Below, in pieces: positions 15,542 through 22,609 of a DNA stretch of 24,614 nt. How positions within the stretch are numbered: position 1 is the stretch's first letter; each line of letters begins with the position of its first letter. The stretch spans positions 175 to 24,788 of the forward strand of contig DBVS01000135.1 of NCBI GenBank assembly GCA_002308235.1. The letters are read 5' to 3'. The position numbers and the translations under genes are program-made. The notes below the pieces were generated by a model that was not told the origin of the DNA, made no database searches, and saw nothing but the letters and a program-made list of their open reading frames with translations. This DNA comes from Lachnospiraceae bacterium UBA1258. GTDB lineage: Bacteria > Bacillota > Clostridia > Lachnospirales > Lachnospiraceae.

Positions 15542-16510
15542 ATGTATTATTTTCTTGTGAACCCCTCGTCCTGTTCCGGACGCGGACTTAAGATCTGGCA
15601 GGAGCTTGAAGCTTACCTGAAAGATTCCGACATCAAATACACGGCATGCTTTTCCAAGCGCCAGGGCCATGTTGAAGAGCTGATGCACGACATCACTTCT
15701 GAGCATGCGGGCGATGAGACTCCCATAAACGTGATCGTTCTCGGAGGAGACGGAACCCTCGATGAGGCTCTTCAGGGAATAACGGACTTTGAAAAAGTTA
15801 ACGTGGGTTATATTCCCACAGGTTCCAGCAATGACTTTGCAAGGGCCCTTAAATACCCCGATTCTCCGTTAAAAGCGCTTAAGAGGATCCTTGAATGCGA
15901 AAAACCGTTGCTTTATGATCTTGGGCGTCTTAAATATGAAAAGATGTCCGATGAGAAGTCGCGAGTCATCAAAGGAAACGTTACTTCTTCAAGATATTTC
16001 GATGTTTCCTGCGGAATAGGTTTTGACGCCGCCATCTGTGAGGAAGCACTTGCGGCAGGCTCCAAGAATTTTCTTAACAAGATCGGTCTTGGAAAGCTTA
16101 CCTACCTCGCCATCTGTTTAAAGCAGCTTTTCGGTTCCAAATTATCATCCGGAACCCTGATCCTTGACGGAGAAGAAACAGTCAAATTTAACAAGCTTCG
16201 CTTTATCGTAGGCATGAACACCTGCTTTGAAGGCGGCGGATTCAAATTCGCCCCCGCTGCCGTTCCCGATGACGGGTATCTCGATATCTGTGCCGTGGGC
16301 GACATCGGACCCTTCGGTGTTCTGGTTTCTTTGCCCTCTGCCATGAAAGGCAAGCACGTTAAAAATAAAAAGATACACATTTATCACGTAAAAAGTTACG
16401 AGGTCATAACCGAAGAGCCTCTGTGGGTTCACACGGACGGCGAGGTTTATACCAAGGCAACGCATATCAAAGTAAGCGTAATGCCACAGAAGCTTCGTTT
16501 TCTTACTTAG
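15542..16510 (+). CDS. diacylglycerol kinase catalytic-domain lipid kinase (YegS/DgkB/LCB5 family)
   Basis: Members phosphorylate diacylglycerol or related lipids with ATP at the inner membrane face. With the ATG at 15542 the protein has 322 residues and begins MYYFLVNPSS, the usual start for this family. The nucleotide-binding GGDGT is at 68-72 and PTGSSNDFA at 92-100. A beta-sandwich C-terminal half follows, with NTCFEGGGFKFAP and DGYLDI. GGAGG (15531-15535) lies six bases before this ATG. An in-frame ATG at 15524 with AAGG is possible but lies very close to the predicted transcript start. The next gene, 37 bases on, is a PAP2-type phosphatase, so the pair may phosphorylate and dephosphorylate lipids. 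The exact substrate is unknown. Confidence 0.9.
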   Translation: MYYFLVNPSSCSGRGLKIWQELEAYLKDSDIKYTACFSKRQGHVEELMHDITSEHAGDETPINVIVLGGDGTLDEALQGITDFEKVNVGYIPTGSSNDFARALKYPDSPLKALKRILECEKPLLYDLGRLKYEKMSDEKSRVIKGNVTSSRYFDVSCGIGFDAAICEEALAAGSKNFLNKIGLGKLTYLAICLKQLFGSKLSSGTLILDGEETVKFNKLRFIVGMNTCFEGGGFKFAPAAVPDDGYLDICAVGDIGPFGVLVSLPSAMKGKHVKNKKIHIYHVKSYEVITEEPLWVHTDGEVYTKATHIKVSVMPQKLRFLT

Positions 16511-16547
16511 CATGACATTATTGCTTCTGCTGTGAGAGGTTTTAGTA

Positions 16548-17228
16548 ATGAAAAAACTGTTCCTTAAGTATCGACACATTATTCCGGTACTTATTTACAT
16601 GCCGCTTTATCTTACCTGGTTTTTCAGGCTTGAAAAGACGGTAACTTCATATCGGATCATCCACACCGCACTTGACGACAGGATCCCCTTTATCGAAGCC
16701 TTCGTGGTGCCCTACTACATGTGGTTCTTCTACGTGTTTGCATGTGTGGCGATAGCATTCTTTACCGATAAAAATGAATATTTCAAGTCACTTACCTTCC
16801 TGATCACAGGTATGACGATCTTCCTTATCGTGTCGACCCTCTGGCCCAACGGTCACAACTTAAGGCCCGCTTCCATGCCCAGAGACAACATCTTTACCGC
16901 CATGGTTTCGGCTCTTTACAAAACCGACACACCCACGAACCTGTGGCCCAGCATCCACGTATATAACTCCATCGGAGCCCACCTTTGTGTGGCACGCTGT
17001 AAGTGGTCGTCAGAGAAGAAATGGCTTAAGAATGCATCTTTGGTACTTTGCATTTCCATCATAATGTCCACCATGTTCATCAAGCAGCACTCCTTCTTCG
17101 ATGTATTTACCGCACTTGTGATGTCGACCGTAATGGCACTCTTCGTTTACAGAGAAGACGTTCTTGCTTTCTACAGGAACAGGACCGCTGTAAAGGGAAA
17201 GACCCAGCGCTTCCCCATCTTAAAATAA
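16548..17228 (+). CDS. PAP2/Aur1-like membrane lipid phosphatase or phosphotransferase
   Basis: This 226-residue protein has about five or six hydrophobic segments, starting near residue 11. It carries a PAP2-type active site in the Aur1/PAP2_3 variant form: HNLRP at 103-107, PSIH at 134-137 (in place of PSGH) and KQHSFFD at 179-185 giving the H-x3-D pair. The lysine of the classical first motif (K-x6-RP) is not visible, as is common in this branch. It likely removes phosphate from, or transfers phospho-head groups between, membrane lipids on the outer face. It follows the lipid kinase by 37 bases in one operon and is closed by the terminator at 17242-17270. Confidence 0.85.
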   Translation: MKKLFLKYRHIIPVLIYMPLYLTWFFRLEKTVTSYRIIHTALDDRIPFIEAFVVPYYMWFFYVFACVAIAFFTDKNEYFKSLTFLITGMTIFLIVSTLWPNGHNLRPASMPRDNIFTAMVSALYKTDTPTNLWPSIHVYNSIGAHLCVARCKWSSEKKWLKNASLVLCISIIMSTMFIKQHSFFDVFTALVMSTVMALFVYREDVLAFYRNRTAVKGKTQRFPILK

Positions 17229-17241
17229 TCAACGATAATCA

Positions 17242-17270
17242 GAGCCGGTCTTAAGGACCGGTTCTTTTTT
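17242..17270 (+). terminator. terminator of the lipid kinase-PAP2 operon
   Basis: GAGCCGGTC (17242-17250) pairs with GACCGGTTC (17256-17264) with one G-U pair and a TTAAG loop, followed by six T. A classic intrinsic terminator 14 bases after the PAP2 stop codon. Confidence 0.92.
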
Positions 17271-17280
17271 ATTGCAAAAA

Positions 17281-17318
17281 TATACTGTTGGTATAATAAT
17301 AGATATACAAACAGTATT
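17281..17318. promoter_or_regulatory. paired TATAC-N5-GTATA dyads upstream of the XRE-MFS operon
   Basis: TATACTGTTGGTATA (17281-17295) is a perfect TATAC-N5-GTATA dyad. TATACAAACAGTATT (17304-17318) is a second with one mismatch. Read on opposite strands the two match at 13 of 14 core positions, 22 bases centre to centre (about two helical turns). They sit just upstream of the -35 at 17328. The binding protein is not identified; the adjacent XRE regulator is the obvious candidate. Confidence 0.6.
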
Positions 17319-17327
17319 AGCAGTATG

Positions 17328-17356
17328 TTCACATATTCACGCCCGCCCCTTATAAT
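17328..17356 (+). promoter_or_regulatory. promoter of the XRE-MFS operon
   Basis: -35 TTCACA (17328-17333), 17-base spacer, perfect -10 TATAAT (17351-17356). Predicted start near 17363, leader about 40 bases. A second TATAAT at 17292 has no -35 at a good distance. Confidence 0.7.
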
Positions 17357-17403
17357 TATCTCAAGGTTGATTTCGGGCTTATACAAAGAAAGGATACTTC
17401 GGC

Positions 17404-18504
17404 ATGGAATCATCTCTGGCAAAAAACATACGTGAATTTCGCAAAGAAAGAAAACTGACCCAGGAACAGCTTGCCGAGGCCATGGGCGTCACCACAGGGG
17501 CCGTCTACAAGTGGGAATCGGGCATGTCGGTTCCGGAACTTCAGCTTCTTATGTCACTTGCGGACTATTTCGATGTTTCGGTGGACAGGCTCATCGGGTA
17601 TGAGATCAAAGACAACCGCAAGGAAGAGATATGTGTTCGGATGGTTGAATACTGCAGCAAAAGGGATGAAAAATCCCTTGATGAAGTGGAAAAGGCCTTA
17701 AAGAGATATCCGAATTCCTTTGAGATCGTAAGAGGATGTGCGGAGGTATACCTGGTCTTCGGGATCGGAAAACAGGACAAAGCACGCGTAAAGCGTTCCC
17801 TTGAGCTCATGGAACGCGCGATGCTGCTCGTTCCCGAGGATAAAGATAAAGAATCCGCAAAACTCTCCATTGTATCCTCAATGTCAACAGCTTATACGCT
17901 TCTCGGGGAGTATGTCAGATCAAACGAGATCATGTCGAAAAACAACGCAAGCGGAGTGTTTAACGATGAGATCGGCGTAAATCTGGCTATATTTCAGGGT
18001 AACACCGTCGAAGGAGAAAAGTATTTATCTCGAGCCATGCTTCAAAGCGTTTCACAGTTTACCAACACGGCAAACGGGCTTGCCTATATCTTCGGCAAAC
18101 GGGGAGATTACAATTCCGCAAGAGAGCTTTTGGCGATTGCTTTCAATCTCATGAAAACCCTGGAAAAAGACAGTACTCCCGGCTTCTTTCAAAAGACGGA
18201 ATCCATCATGCTTATAGCTCTTTCGTATGCATGCCTCAGATCGGGTGACACCAAAAGCGCCGAAAAGCATTTAAAAGAATCCTGCGCCCTTGCTTCAAAA
18301 TTTGATAGTATGCCCGATTACTCCGCGGATTCCATACGCTTTACAAATATTTCCGAACCGACCTTTATCTGCGATTCCCTGGGTTTTACGGCGGAAGAAA
18401 GCGCGGAAAAAATGCTTGAAATACTGAACGACTCTGAACTTACTGCCATGTGGCAAAAGGAGAAAAATGGAAATAGCGAAAGAAAACGAAATAACGACAA
18501 ATAA
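17404..18504 (+). CDS. XRE-family regulator with TPR-like C-terminal region
   Basis: The 366-residue protein has an N-terminal XRE/Cro helix-turn-helix at about residues 6-62 (IREFRKERKLTQEQLAEAMG, then TTGAVYKWESG). A long all-helical region of about 280 residues follows, with TPR-like helix pairs such as MSTAYTLLGEYVRSNEIMS, LAYIFGKRGDYNSARELLAI and ALSYACLRSGDTKSAEKHLKE. Regulators with this layout (PlcR/Rgg-like architecture) often sense a small ligand or peptide through the TPR part; here the ligand is unknown. AAAGGA lies nine bases before the ATG. The gene overlaps the MFS transporter by 38 bases, so control of export is likely. Paired dyads upstream suggest autoregulation. Confidence 0.88.
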   Translation: MESSLAKNIREFRKERKLTQEQLAEAMGVTTGAVYKWESGMSVPELQLLMSLADYFDVSVDRLIGYEIKDNRKEEICVRMVEYCSKRDEKSLDEVEKALKRYPNSFEIVRGCAEVYLVFGIGKQDKARVKRSLELMERAMLLVPEDKDKESAKLSIVSSMSTAYTLLGEYVRSNEIMSKNNASGVFNDEIGVNLAIFQGNTVEGEKYLSRAMLQSVSQFTNTANGLAYIFGKRGDYNSARELLAIAFNLMKTLEKDSTPGFFQKTESIMLIALSYACLRSGDTKSAEKHLKESCALASKFDSMPDYSADSIRFTNISEPTFICDSLGFTAEESAEKMLEILNDSELTAMWQKEKNGNSERKRNNDK

Positions 18505-19783
18505 AAATGTATTCTGCAACAAAAACTTTAAGCTCGTCTTCTTCGGCGCGCTTGTTTCGGAGCTTGGCGGCACGATCTACAGCTTTGCGGTAAGCTTCTA
18601 TATCCTGGAGATCACCGGAAACAATGCTTTTCTCCAGGGACTTTACCTTGCGATATGCGGTGTGTTTTCCTTAGTGTTTACGCCCATCGGCGGTGTGATC
18701 GGTGACCGTTTTAACAAGGGTGCCATAATGTTTGTCTGCGATTACCTGCGGGGCGGGCTTATTCTTGCCGCAACGGTAATGATGTTTCTGTTTAAAGATC
18801 CCGGCATGCACATTACGGCCCTCTTTATCGCAGGTGCTCTCGGAAGCGCTGTCGGAGGCATCTTCTCTCCCGCCGCCGGCGCGCTTTTCCCCCACATACT
18901 CGAGGAAAGCAGACTTCAGCAGGCAAATTCCTACATATCCTTAAAGAGTTCTCTCATCGGGATCGTGGGAGTGATCCTTGCCGGTGTGATGTATGCTGCG
19001 CTCTCTATCTATGCACTCTTCCTGTTTGTGGGAATTTGCTTTGTGCTCTCGGGCGTATCCGAAATGTTTATACGCTACGCCCACAGGAAAAGTACCGAAG
19101 CTCTTTCACTTAAGCTCGTGCTTTCGGATATGGGCGACGGTGTCAGATACCTGAAAAAAGAAAAAGCCATCATTGTGCTCATGTTCTCGATCCTGTTTAT
19201 CAACTTTTTCTTTGTACCCATCACATCAAACTTTTTGCCATACTTCATAAAGACCGAGGTGGCAACGGCGCCTTCCTATCTCTTTGACAGGTACATAACT
19301 CCCGAGTTCTGGACTTCGATCTTCAGCATGATAATCGGCGTAAGTTCGCTTTTAAGCGCCGCCGTAATAAGCACAAAAAAACAGGCCGAAAAGTGCGGAC
19401 GTTTCATTGCCGGATGCATAAGCGCAACTGCCGTCCTGGTTATCGGCCTGACCGCTACCTACAAGATTTTTGTGGCGGACGCACGTTCCCTTAATATTTT
19501 TCTTATCTGCTTTGCCGCCGGCGCATTTGTAATCGGGATCCTGCTTCCCTGCATCAATATACCCATCGGAACAAGACTCATGTGCATGGTGGAACGTGAT
19601 AAGTTAAGCAAGGTATCAAGCATCACCAGTGTGGCCTCCCAGGGGCTCATCCCCATTGCGACGGCCCTTGCGGGTGTGATACTCCAATGCTTCGGAAGTA
19701 CGCTTTTATTATGCGCCTGTGCCGTCGGTTTCACCGTAACGGCTCTCTTCCTCCTTTTCAACAAACACTCGAGGGAGTTTTAA
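18467..19783 (+). CDS. MFS transporter, probable exporter
   Basis: The 438-residue protein has about 12 hydrophobic segments. Near residues 74-84 it has GGVIGDRFNKG, the loop 2-3 signature of the major facilitator superfamily in the form usual for MFS efflux proteins of Bacillota (MFS_3-like). A cytoplasmic N-terminal tail of about 20 residues precedes FKLVFFGALVSELGG. The start is inside the XRE gene, 38 bases before its stop, with AGGAG five bases upstream of the ATG, so the two are translationally coupled. The likely role is drug or toxic-compound efflux controlled by the XRE protein; the substrate cannot be told from the sequence. Confidence 0.9.
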   Translation: MEIAKENEITTNKNVFCNKNFKLVFFGALVSELGGTIYSFAVSFYILEITGNNAFLQGLYLAICGVFSLVFTPIGGVIGDRFNKGAIMFVCDYLRGGLILAATVMMFLFKDPGMHITALFIAGALGSAVGGIFSPAAGALFPHILEESRLQQANSYISLKSSLIGIVGVILAGVMYAALSIYALFLFVGICFVLSGVSEMFIRYAHRKSTEALSLKLVLSDMGDGVRYLKKEKAIIVLMFSILFINFFFVPITSNFLPYFIKTEVATAPSYLFDRYITPEFWTSIFSMIIGVSSLLSAAVISTKKQAEKCGRFIAGCISATAVLVIGLTATYKIFVADARSLNIFLICFAAGAFVIGILLPCINIPIGTRLMCMVERDKLSKVSSITSVASQGLIPIATALAGVILQCFGSTLLLCACAVGFTVTALFLLFNKHSREF

Positions 19784-19788
19784 ATACA

Positions 19789-19820
19789 AAAAACGGGAGC
19801 GATGCTTCGCTCCCGTTTTT
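19789..19820. terminator. bidirectional terminator between MFS gene and msrA
   Basis: A perfect 14-bp stem runs from 19789-19802 to 19807-19820 with a TGCT loop. The A-run at one end and T-run at the other make it an intrinsic terminator on both strands, serving the converging MFS and msrA transcripts. Confidence 0.93.
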
Positions 19821-19825
19821 CATTC

Positions 19826-20314
19826 TTATTTTCTTTTCTTTCTGCCGGATTCCACCATTTCCTTTTCGAAAGCCTCGGGATTCTTAAGATAATAATCCTG
19901 ATGATATTCTTCAGCCTCGTAAAAGGATTTAAAGGGCTCGACGGCGATGTATACAGGCTTTCCGGCCTCGGCCTCCAAAGCTTTCACGGACTGTTCCGCA
20001 AGACGCTTTTCTTCGTCCGAAGTATAATAAACCGCAAGCGTATAGGAAAAACCCTTGTCGATAAACTGGCCCTCTCCGTCGTAAGGGTCCACATTTGCAA
20101 GAAAGATCTCCAGAAGCTGCGAATAAGAAACCTTCTTCGGATCGTATTCAAGCATGATGGTCTCCCTGTGTCCGGTCTTCTGGGCTTTGACAGCCTCATA
20201 TTTCGGGTTCACTTCATCTCCGCCCGAATATCCGCTGACAACCTTATCCACGCCGTAAATCTTGTAGATAGGCGTTACACACCAAAAACATCCTCCCGCG
20301 AAATAAGCTCGCAT
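19826..20314 (-). CDS. msrA: peptide-methionine (S)-S-oxide reductase
   Basis: MsrA reduces the S-form of methionine sulfoxide in damaged proteins using thioredoxin or a glutaredoxin-like donor. The 162-residue protein starts MRAYFAGGCFWC, with catalytic Cys9 in the GCFWC motif. Other family blocks are VVSGYSGG, TGHRETIMLEYDP and the C-terminal EAEEYHQDYYLKNPE. Only two cysteines exist (9 and 12), so no C-terminal resolving cysteine is present; recycling may use Cys12 or act directly with the donor. A strong AGAAGGGG site precedes the ATG. It starts 18 bases after the AAA+ gene ends and is probably cotranscribed with it. Confidence 0.95.
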   Translation of the reverse strand: MRAYFAGGCFWCVTPIYKIYGVDKVVSGYSGGDEVNPKYEAVKAQKTGHRETIMLEYDPKKVSYSQLLEIFLANVDPYDGEGQFIDKGFSYTLAVYYTSDEEKRLAEQSVKALEAEAGKPVYIAVEPFKSFYEAEEYHQDYYLKNPEAFEKEMVESGRKKRK

Positions 20315-20332
20315 AATTTTTCCCCTTCTTTT

Positions 20333-22417
20333 TTAAAAACCTATTTTCTTTTTACCTGTGATCTTTTCACTGAATTCCCTGTCAAGGGATGCGGCGGTGA
20401 AATCCTCTTTCTTAAGCACAAAGTCGCTCTTTCCCTCTAGGGATGCCCGCAGTGCCGCCTTGGACCAGGTCCGCTCGTAAAGATTTCGCACAAATCTGGC
20501 GTTGGAAAATTCCTTTGCGGACATATACTCGTCGGAAAGCGAAAGGAAATATTCCTTTGCAGCGGCCTCCAGATCCTCGGTATATTCAAAGTGTTTTTTT
20601 ACCATCAGCATGTAGATTTCAAAAAGCTGCTCTTTGGTATAATTCTCAAAATGTAACAGGATCGGCATACGGCTCCTGAGACCTTCGTTCATCTTCATAA
20701 GACGGTCCATATCATCCGTATATCCCGCCATGATCACCAGCATGTCATCGCGGTGATTTTCCATCTCGGCAACAAGTGTCGTGACCGCTTCTTTACCGTA
20801 ATCGTGGTTGCCGGGGCCGTCTTCACTGTAAAGTCCGTAAGCTTCGTCGATAAAAAGCACGGAACCGTAAGCATCATGACAGATGGTTGATGTCTTAACC
20901 GCAGTCTGGCCCACATATTCAGCCACCAGGTCTCTTCCCGAATACTCAAAGAAACCGCCTTTCCTAAGGATCCCTTCTTCCCGAAGGATTTCTCCTAAAA
21001 TCCTTGCAACCGTAGTCTTACCGGTGCCGGGAGCACCCGTAAAACGCATGTGAATACAGGGCCTGTCAAGCTTTTCGTTCGTGGCGGAAACCTTTACCTG
21101 AGCAACGATCTCCTTAACTCTCTCGGTAATCTTTTCCATACCGATGAGTCCGCTTAAAGCTTCATATCCCTTGGATTCGCCTCGCTTTGAAGAAACCAGA
21201 TCCGCAATGTCGGAAGCTACGATCCTTTCAGTGTCGGGTGTTTCTCCCCCGGCCGTCAGTTTTGCTTCCGCCGCTGCTTTCTTCATAAGGATCTCAACGG
21301 CGATCTTCTCGGCTGTCTTAAAACCGTAAAATCTTCCGTCCCGCTTTTCTTCATGGATCTTGTCAAAAACCACGTCTATGATATCCGCATCGGGACTGTA
21401 GTTCGTCTCGTTGATTATATTCCAGACCATTTCGAGGACTACACACTCATTTAAAGGCGGGATCTTAACAGTCTTAAGTATCATGGCGTCTTCCAGGATG
21501 CCCGCCACCTCATCGAAGGCCTTCTTTTCAAGGAACGGGATCCTGAAAACGAAAACATTACGATATTGATAAGGCTCCATTCGCCGTAACAGTTCTCTCA
21601 GTTCGTCTTTTCGGGAGCCCTCAAGGAAATATGAAATATCGACTCCGATGGCTCCGTACTGCATTGTGTTTTCTTCATCGGATATGGCTTCGATAAAATC
21701 GTCTGCGGAAGTACAGCCGCCCTCACCCGTTTCTTTTCCGATAACATATTCCACGTAACGGGTACGATGAGCCTTCTTTGAATCCGAATCACTTTTCCCG
21801 TCTTTTTTCTCCGTATCCTTAGACGCTTTTGAACCGCCTTCGGCTTCTTTCTTTACGGAAAACGATTCATTTATGTTCCGTTCTTCGGGGAATATCCAGC
21901 AGGTCTTGAGGTAATAGGAAAAAGAACTTAAAAGAGATGAAAAACCGCAGCCCCTGTCTATGGAGAAAAGATAATTCTGATTCATCAGAAACTGCTTGCC
22001 GCCCCGCTCTTCCAGAACAGGAACGGTTTCGTTCATTTCCGCCACAAGCCGCTGATATTCGGTAGCGCCGTAAAAGTTAAAGGCACTGTGTACCGTATCA
22101 TCCAGCTCTTCATTCGAAGAACGCTTTAACAGGATAAGTTCGGGGAGTTCACACGCTTCTCCGTAAGCCTTCTTCCAGGCATCAAGCAGGATCCTCCTGC
22201 ACTCTTTTGCGTTTTCTGCTTTCAACCGTATAAGAGCGTAAGTAAACCTGTAATGAGGCAGCGTAGCTTCCGTCTCCGCACTGACCTTCTCAAGCAGATC
22301 CTGCCAGAATCCGCCGATGGTACTTAACCTCTCCGCGCAAAAATCATAATCCGGACAGACCCTCACCAGATACTCGTTCATTTCTCTGCTTTTATCATCA
22401 TCCTTTTTAAAAAGCAT
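20333..22417 (-). CDS. CbbX/SpoVK-type AAA+ ATPase with degenerate N-terminal AAA-like half
   Basis: The 694-residue protein ends in an intact AAA+ module (about 420-685) of the CbbX/SpoVK/EccA type: Walker A GAPGTGKTT at 461-469, substrate pore loop DLVAEYVGQTA at 496-506, Walker B VLFIDEAY at 520-527, sensor-1 region IMAGY at 562-566 and arginine-finger region LRSRMP at 580-585. The N-terminal half looks like a decayed AAA module. SIDRGCGFSSLLSSF (152-166) resembles a P-loop without its lysine. A charged linker (about 186-218) follows, then GAIGVDISYF (255-264) at a Walker B place and a lid-like GRFYGFKTAEKIAVEIL (361-377). Such ATPases remodel protein complexes as hexamers. Target unknown; msrA is next in the operon. 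Confidence 0.85.
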   Translation of the reverse strand: MLFKKDDDKSREMNEYLVRVCPDYDFCAERLSTIGGFWQDLLEKVSAETEATLPHYRFTYALIRLKAENAKECRRILLDAWKKAYGEACELPELILLKRSSNEELDDTVHSAFNFYGATEYQRLVAEMNETVPVLEERGGKQFLMNQNYLFSIDRGCGFSSLLSSFSYYLKTCWIFPEERNINESFSVKKEAEGGSKASKDTEKKDGKSDSDSKKAHRTRYVEYVIGKETGEGGCTSADDFIEAISDEENTMQYGAIGVDISYFLEGSRKDELRELLRRMEPYQYRNVFVFRIPFLEKKAFDEVAGILEDAMILKTVKIPPLNECVVLEMVWNIINETNYSPDADIIDVVFDKIHEEKRDGRFYGFKTAEKIAVEILMKKAAAEAKLTAGGETPDTERIVASDIADLVSSKRGESKGYEALSGLIGMEKITERVKEIVAQVKVSATNEKLDRPCIHMRFTGAPGTGKTTVARILGEILREEGILRKGGFFEYSGRDLVAEYVGQTAVKTSTICHDAYGSVLFIDEAYGLYSEDGPGNHDYGKEAVTTLVAEMENHRDDMLVIMAGYTDDMDRLMKMNEGLRSRMPILLHFENYTKEQLFEIYMLMVKKHFEYTEDLEAAAKEYFLSLSDEYMSAKEFSNARFVRNLYERTWSKAALRASLEGKSDFVLKKEDFTAASLDREFSEKITGKKKIGF

Positions 22418-22460
22418 ACCTTCCCGTAAACCTCCAGGTGTTATTCAAAGAAATACAACC

Positions 22461-22499
22461 CCAAAATCAAAAACATCGCAAGAAAATCGGCCTTGCGAT
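22461..22499 (-). promoter_or_regulatory. terminator-like hairpin in the leader of the AAA+ gene
   Basis: On the minus strand ATCGCAAG (22499-22492) pairs perfectly with CTTGCGAT (22482-22475) around a nine-base loop, followed by GTTTTTGATTTT. It could be a backup terminator for the chemoreceptor transcript, or an attenuator if transcription starts at the promoter at 22528-22556. Confidence 0.6.
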
Positions 22500-22527
22500 A
22501 AAAAATAAATCCTCATATACCCTTTCA

Positions 22528-22556
22528 AATATATAACAAACGGAGGATTTTTGCAA
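22528..22556 (-). promoter_or_regulatory. candidate promoter of the AAA+ ATPase-msrA operon
   Basis: Minus strand: -35 TTGCAA (22551-22556), 17-base spacer, -10 TATATT (22528-22533). Predicted start near 22521, giving a leader of about 100 bases. Matches are moderate. Inverted arms AAATCCTC (22507-22514) and GAGGATTT (22543-22550) flank and overlap it. Confidence 0.5.
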
Positions 22557-22557
22557 A

Positions 22558-22583
22558 TGAAAAGAAGCCGTAAAAACGGCTCC
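22558..22583 (-). terminator. terminator of the chemoreceptor gene
   Basis: AGCCGT/ACGGCT forms a 6-bp stem with a four-base loop (22566-22581), followed on the minus strand by TCTTTTC. It lies just under 30 bases after the chemoreceptor stop codon. Confidence 0.7.
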
Positions 22584-22609
22584 TTTTCGTTTATGACATT
22601 CTGTAAATA

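Noticed and set aside
17292..17297. TATAAT as -10 of the XRE operon
   Set aside because: The only -35-like sequence is 14 bases away (TTGCAA). The pair TTCACA-N17-TATAAT at 17328-17356 is much better.
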